This document shows, piece after piece, positions 60,993 through 64,000 of a DNA stretch of 64,000 nucleotides. The stretch is from Prinia subflava. Taxonomy: Eukaryota; Chordata; Aves; Passeriformes; Cisticolidae. The first letter of the stretch is position 1, and each line of letters begins with the position of its first letter. Below the pieces are notes generated by a model, which did no database searches, had not been told where the DNA came from, and saw nothing but the letters and a program-made list of their open reading frames with translations. The position numbers and the translations under genes were made by a program. The stretch is from assembly GCF_021018805.1 (NCBI RefSeq), contig NC_086259.1, forward strand, positions 9,556,501 to 9,620,500, in the 5' to 3' direction.

Positions 60993-63900
60993 GTCTCTCC
61001 TAACTTTCCTTACCCTTCCTTGCAGCAGTGGGACTGAGCTGAAAGCAGAGGTACTCCCTTAGCCTGTACAAACTCACTTTGGCACTAGCACATAATTACA
61101 GGCTCTCTGCAGCATTCAGCGTGCCTGTCTATCGAAATGCACTGCAAGAAAATGAAGCTGACATTGCTTGGAAATCTGCAAACTTCACTAGCAAAGATCT
61201 CAGCTGTTAACAGCTTCAAGCACTGCAATCTGAAAGAATGATTGATTCTATAGATAAATAGACAGGGAAATTTTAAAATTATGAAGTAAAAAATGAAAGA
61301 TTATGTATTATGCAAAGTTAGCATTATGTTAAAGAACAGCTACTCTTACATTTCTCTGGGTGGGATTTCCCTCACTGTCATTATAAGAAAACAGAAAACT
61401 TTCTATGTAACTGGCAAAAAACCTAAATAACATTAAAAAAAGATCAAGAGGATCATATTAATCACTTGTATAACCTCCTACATAGGCTGTAACTTGGCTC
61501 ACGAGTGTACTTCTGAGGTGAATCACCCCCACTTCCCACTTCTGAAGCAATCACAGGACAGGCTTAGAGATGAAAAATGTGATGAAACAAAACACAGACA
61601 CGCCCCAGGACTGCACCCAATGGGCTCCAACCACTACTGGATATTCATTCCAAGCAATCAAGGAGACACGGGATGAAATATCCCCAAGTTACAAGGATAA
61701 CATCAGTGCCAACCATTCAGTTTTGTCCCACAGACCCATTTCTCTCAGGTCACATCCTTTATGCATACATACAAAGCATGGCAACAGCACACAATAATTC
61801 TTTTGCCAAATACCTTTGTCAAGATACCCGCTACCATAATTTTTTTTAGAAGTTGTTCCAAACATGGGAAAAGAAAGCCATAAAGAACTAATATTTAACT
61901 TCATCAAGGTAATATTTTAACTGTTGAAAAGTTTTGCTTAAAATTATTAAGGTGAATAAATCTATATGACAAGTTAATACCTTACAATTGTGTCCCATAG
62001 GTGAGAACAAAAGAAAATTTATTATTGCATTTAATTTATCAAAAGTTTAATAAGAATGTCATTACTTAATCCTCCCTGCCTTATGACTATAAACAATACA
62101 CTACTTCCTTCAGCTTCATTCCTGTTGTAGTAAGATCAAAACCAAAGGCATAACTTCAAGAAAAAAAAACAACAAAAAAACCCCACCTAATTCTTTTCCG
62201 CAATTGCCCAATAGAGTGTGAAAAATCTCTTGGAAGTTTACAAAGGCTAAAAACATCAGTAACAGCTACATGTACAAGTTTTCAGCAAGAATGCATGGGA
62301 TGCTTCAGGTTTTCATGGGACATACTCACATCTCTCATTTAAGTCACACAATTACTCAAAAGCAGTATCTCTAAGCAGAGTACCCTCAAAATTCAGTAAC
62401 ACAGTAAACACAACCAGCTTCTGGATGTGCTGCTTCAGAAAGTGCAATGCAAGCATTTGGAATGGAGGAAAGCTGTGACACCTTGCTATAAAAAAACTTG
62501 TACAAAAAAGGGGGGAGAGGGATTTTGCTGTGCATAATTTATTACTAATTCTGAGACAAATAATAATAATACATGCATCATTTTCTCCAAGAAACCATGC
62601 AAATACTACAGTTTTAAATTAACCATATACCCACACCTGCTTTATAGCTTTCACATGACTTTTGCTTACATTTCACACTTACGGTGTATTTTTGCAAACA
62701 TATTGCAACCTCACTTTTGAAACACCTCAGTTTTACTTTAGAAACACAAACACACACAGCAGTCAGACTAGCACAGGTGAGGCAGCTTAAAAGCAAAACA
62801 CTCTGTGTGTGTGCATTTATGTATTTTTATATACACATCTATCAATATATAAACTCTGTGCTGGTATGAGAGCTTTGGACTCCAGTTTTGTGATTTGATT
62901 CCCCACCAAATCAGTCAGAATTAAGAAGAGTTCCATTTCTCTCAATGATTCTGTGCAAATCTCTGAAACATTCAGGTGTTAAACATGCATGGGAATATGT
63001 AGCACAGCTTTACTATTATAATAATAAGCAGAGATAGATAAGACTGGCTTTTAAGGGGAAATTAAAAAAACAAAACACATTTTTGTTCCAGTTCATAGCT
63101 CTGGTTTCACATCCCCACATAGTGCATGCTGTGGAACTCAGGGAAAACTGTTTCCTGTGTCTCAGTCATCTTCTCTCACCAGGATTCCGATTCCCTGCCT
63201 TTTGACTTTGATTCCCTGTCAAAACCCCAGATTTGGGGGTAGGTTACATGGTTTTTTTGAGTTTAAGAGCAGTTATCTAGAGCTATCAGTCTTACAGAAA
63301 TATTTTTAAAGTTTTCTAATTCGGGAAACAAAGATCTCATAACATCCTCTAACATCCACAGAAGAACTGAAGCAAAACAACAGCAGGGATCTGTGGTGTT
63401 TAAACAGCAGCAAGTCTAGCAATTGCTGAACTCTCCTCATTTACTTTAAATTCAGTGGGCATTAATCAGTATCTTGGAGTTTTAATCAGTATTAATTAAA
63501 ACAGGCTTCAGATCATCTTTAAATTGGTAAAAATCAACATGGAATTGATCAAAAATAATTTTTAACACAGTACCTACAGTGACATTCTCACTGTTTTCTA
63601 GAAGACAAAGGAAACAGAAGCCAAAGCTTTCTAAATGCCTGTATTTTAAGAAAAGCCTCAGGCACACTTAAGTCTACAAACAGGAAACATGCCCATGGCA
63701 GCAAATTTCAGAAATTTGCATTGAATGAACTAAGATGAAAGAATTCACTTTTATCCCTCAGTAACAGAGTAAACTGATAAAAACAGTAAATTCCAAGAAG
63801 TCCATATTACTCTCACTGAGACAAAGCTTACATTTCCCTTTTATTTCCAGGCTGGGGTTAAACCATTTTGAGTTTTCCCAGCTCATGTCCCAAGCCTTTT

Positions 63901-64000
63901 CTCTAGCTTAGTACAGACCAAATAGCATCTTGCAAATACTTTCTTTTGTGTGGAGCCTAAGCCACGCCCTGTTGTCCTAATCTGCTGGGAATGCAGAGTT
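60993..64000. other. Unique AT-rich DNA, nothing recognised
   Basis: Only short open frames (75 codons at most). An A/C-rich tract lies at 62159-62182 and a short TG run at 62803-62812. No gene, RNA gene or repeat family recognised up to the window end. Confidence 0.45.

Noticed and set aside
60071..61003. Three long plus-strand frames (up to 170 codons) with Gln-Thr-Asp-Arg and Cys-His-Cys-Pro repeats
   Set aside because: They are translations of the ACAG/TGCCAC minisatellite in different phases. Cysteine/histidine patterns here are not zinc fingers.
62940..62960. caatgattctgtgc, like a CR1 terminal octamer
   Set aside because: Nothing upstream resembles CR1; isolated word only.
1..64000. 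CRISPR arrays, bacterial operons, phage genes, ribosome-binding sites
   Set aside because: The base composition, CR1 repeats and lack of long frames identify vertebrate DNA, and no regularly spaced identical repeats with unique spacers were seen.

Overview
The window looks like avian nuclear DNA, most likely from a neoavian bird and plausibly a songbird. It is AT-rich and CpG-poor, and its interspersed repeats are mainly CR1 LINE 3' ends. These carry the bird hallmarks: tails of the gattctgtg/gattctatg type, the 'gttggaagggacc' block and the 'ctgcccatggcaggg' block. I saw no bacterial operon structure, no CRISPR array and no recognisable rRNA or tRNA gene.

I could not support any protein-coding gene. 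The open frames are short, overlap on both strands, look like no family I recognise, or are by-products of repeats. The longest (211 codons on the minus strand near 32.6-33.2 kb) is largely the antisense of a CR1 element, and those near 60.1-61.0 kb read through a minisatellite. The window is best read as intergenic sequence or part of a very long intron. One stretch near 47.1 kb has exon-like splice signals but no recognisable product.

Layout. 0-9.5 kb: single-copy AT-rich DNA, with an old ~30-bp tandem repeat loaded with CCAAT motifs at 6.57-6.84 kb. 9.6-11.8 kb: two CR1 copies in opposite orientation, an (ATT)n microsatellite and a 52-base poly(A) run. 13.3-13.6 kb: a non-repetitive block with a 16-bp perfect palindrome. 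14.4-24.9 kb: nothing recognisable. 24.96-25.7 kb: a probable endogenous-retrovirus LTR with possible internal sequence. 27-31 kb: small tandem duplications and one enhancer-like block. 33.0-33.8 kb: two CR1 copies with facing 3' ends around a perfect 20-bp duplication. 34-60 kb: mostly unique AT-rich DNA with low-complexity tracts and several regulatory-looking blocks. 60.06-61.0 kb: a GC-rich island holding an ACAG/TGCCAC minisatellite that runs almost into another CR1 copy. 61-64 kb: nothing recognisable.

The blocks labelled conserved-element candidates rest only on local motif content and lack of repeat signature. Whether they are conserved can only be settled by a multi-species alignment. 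I found no evidence of a new biological system. The best leads are the CCAAT repeat array, the palindrome block, the LTR and the 60-kb minisatellite/CR1 composite.
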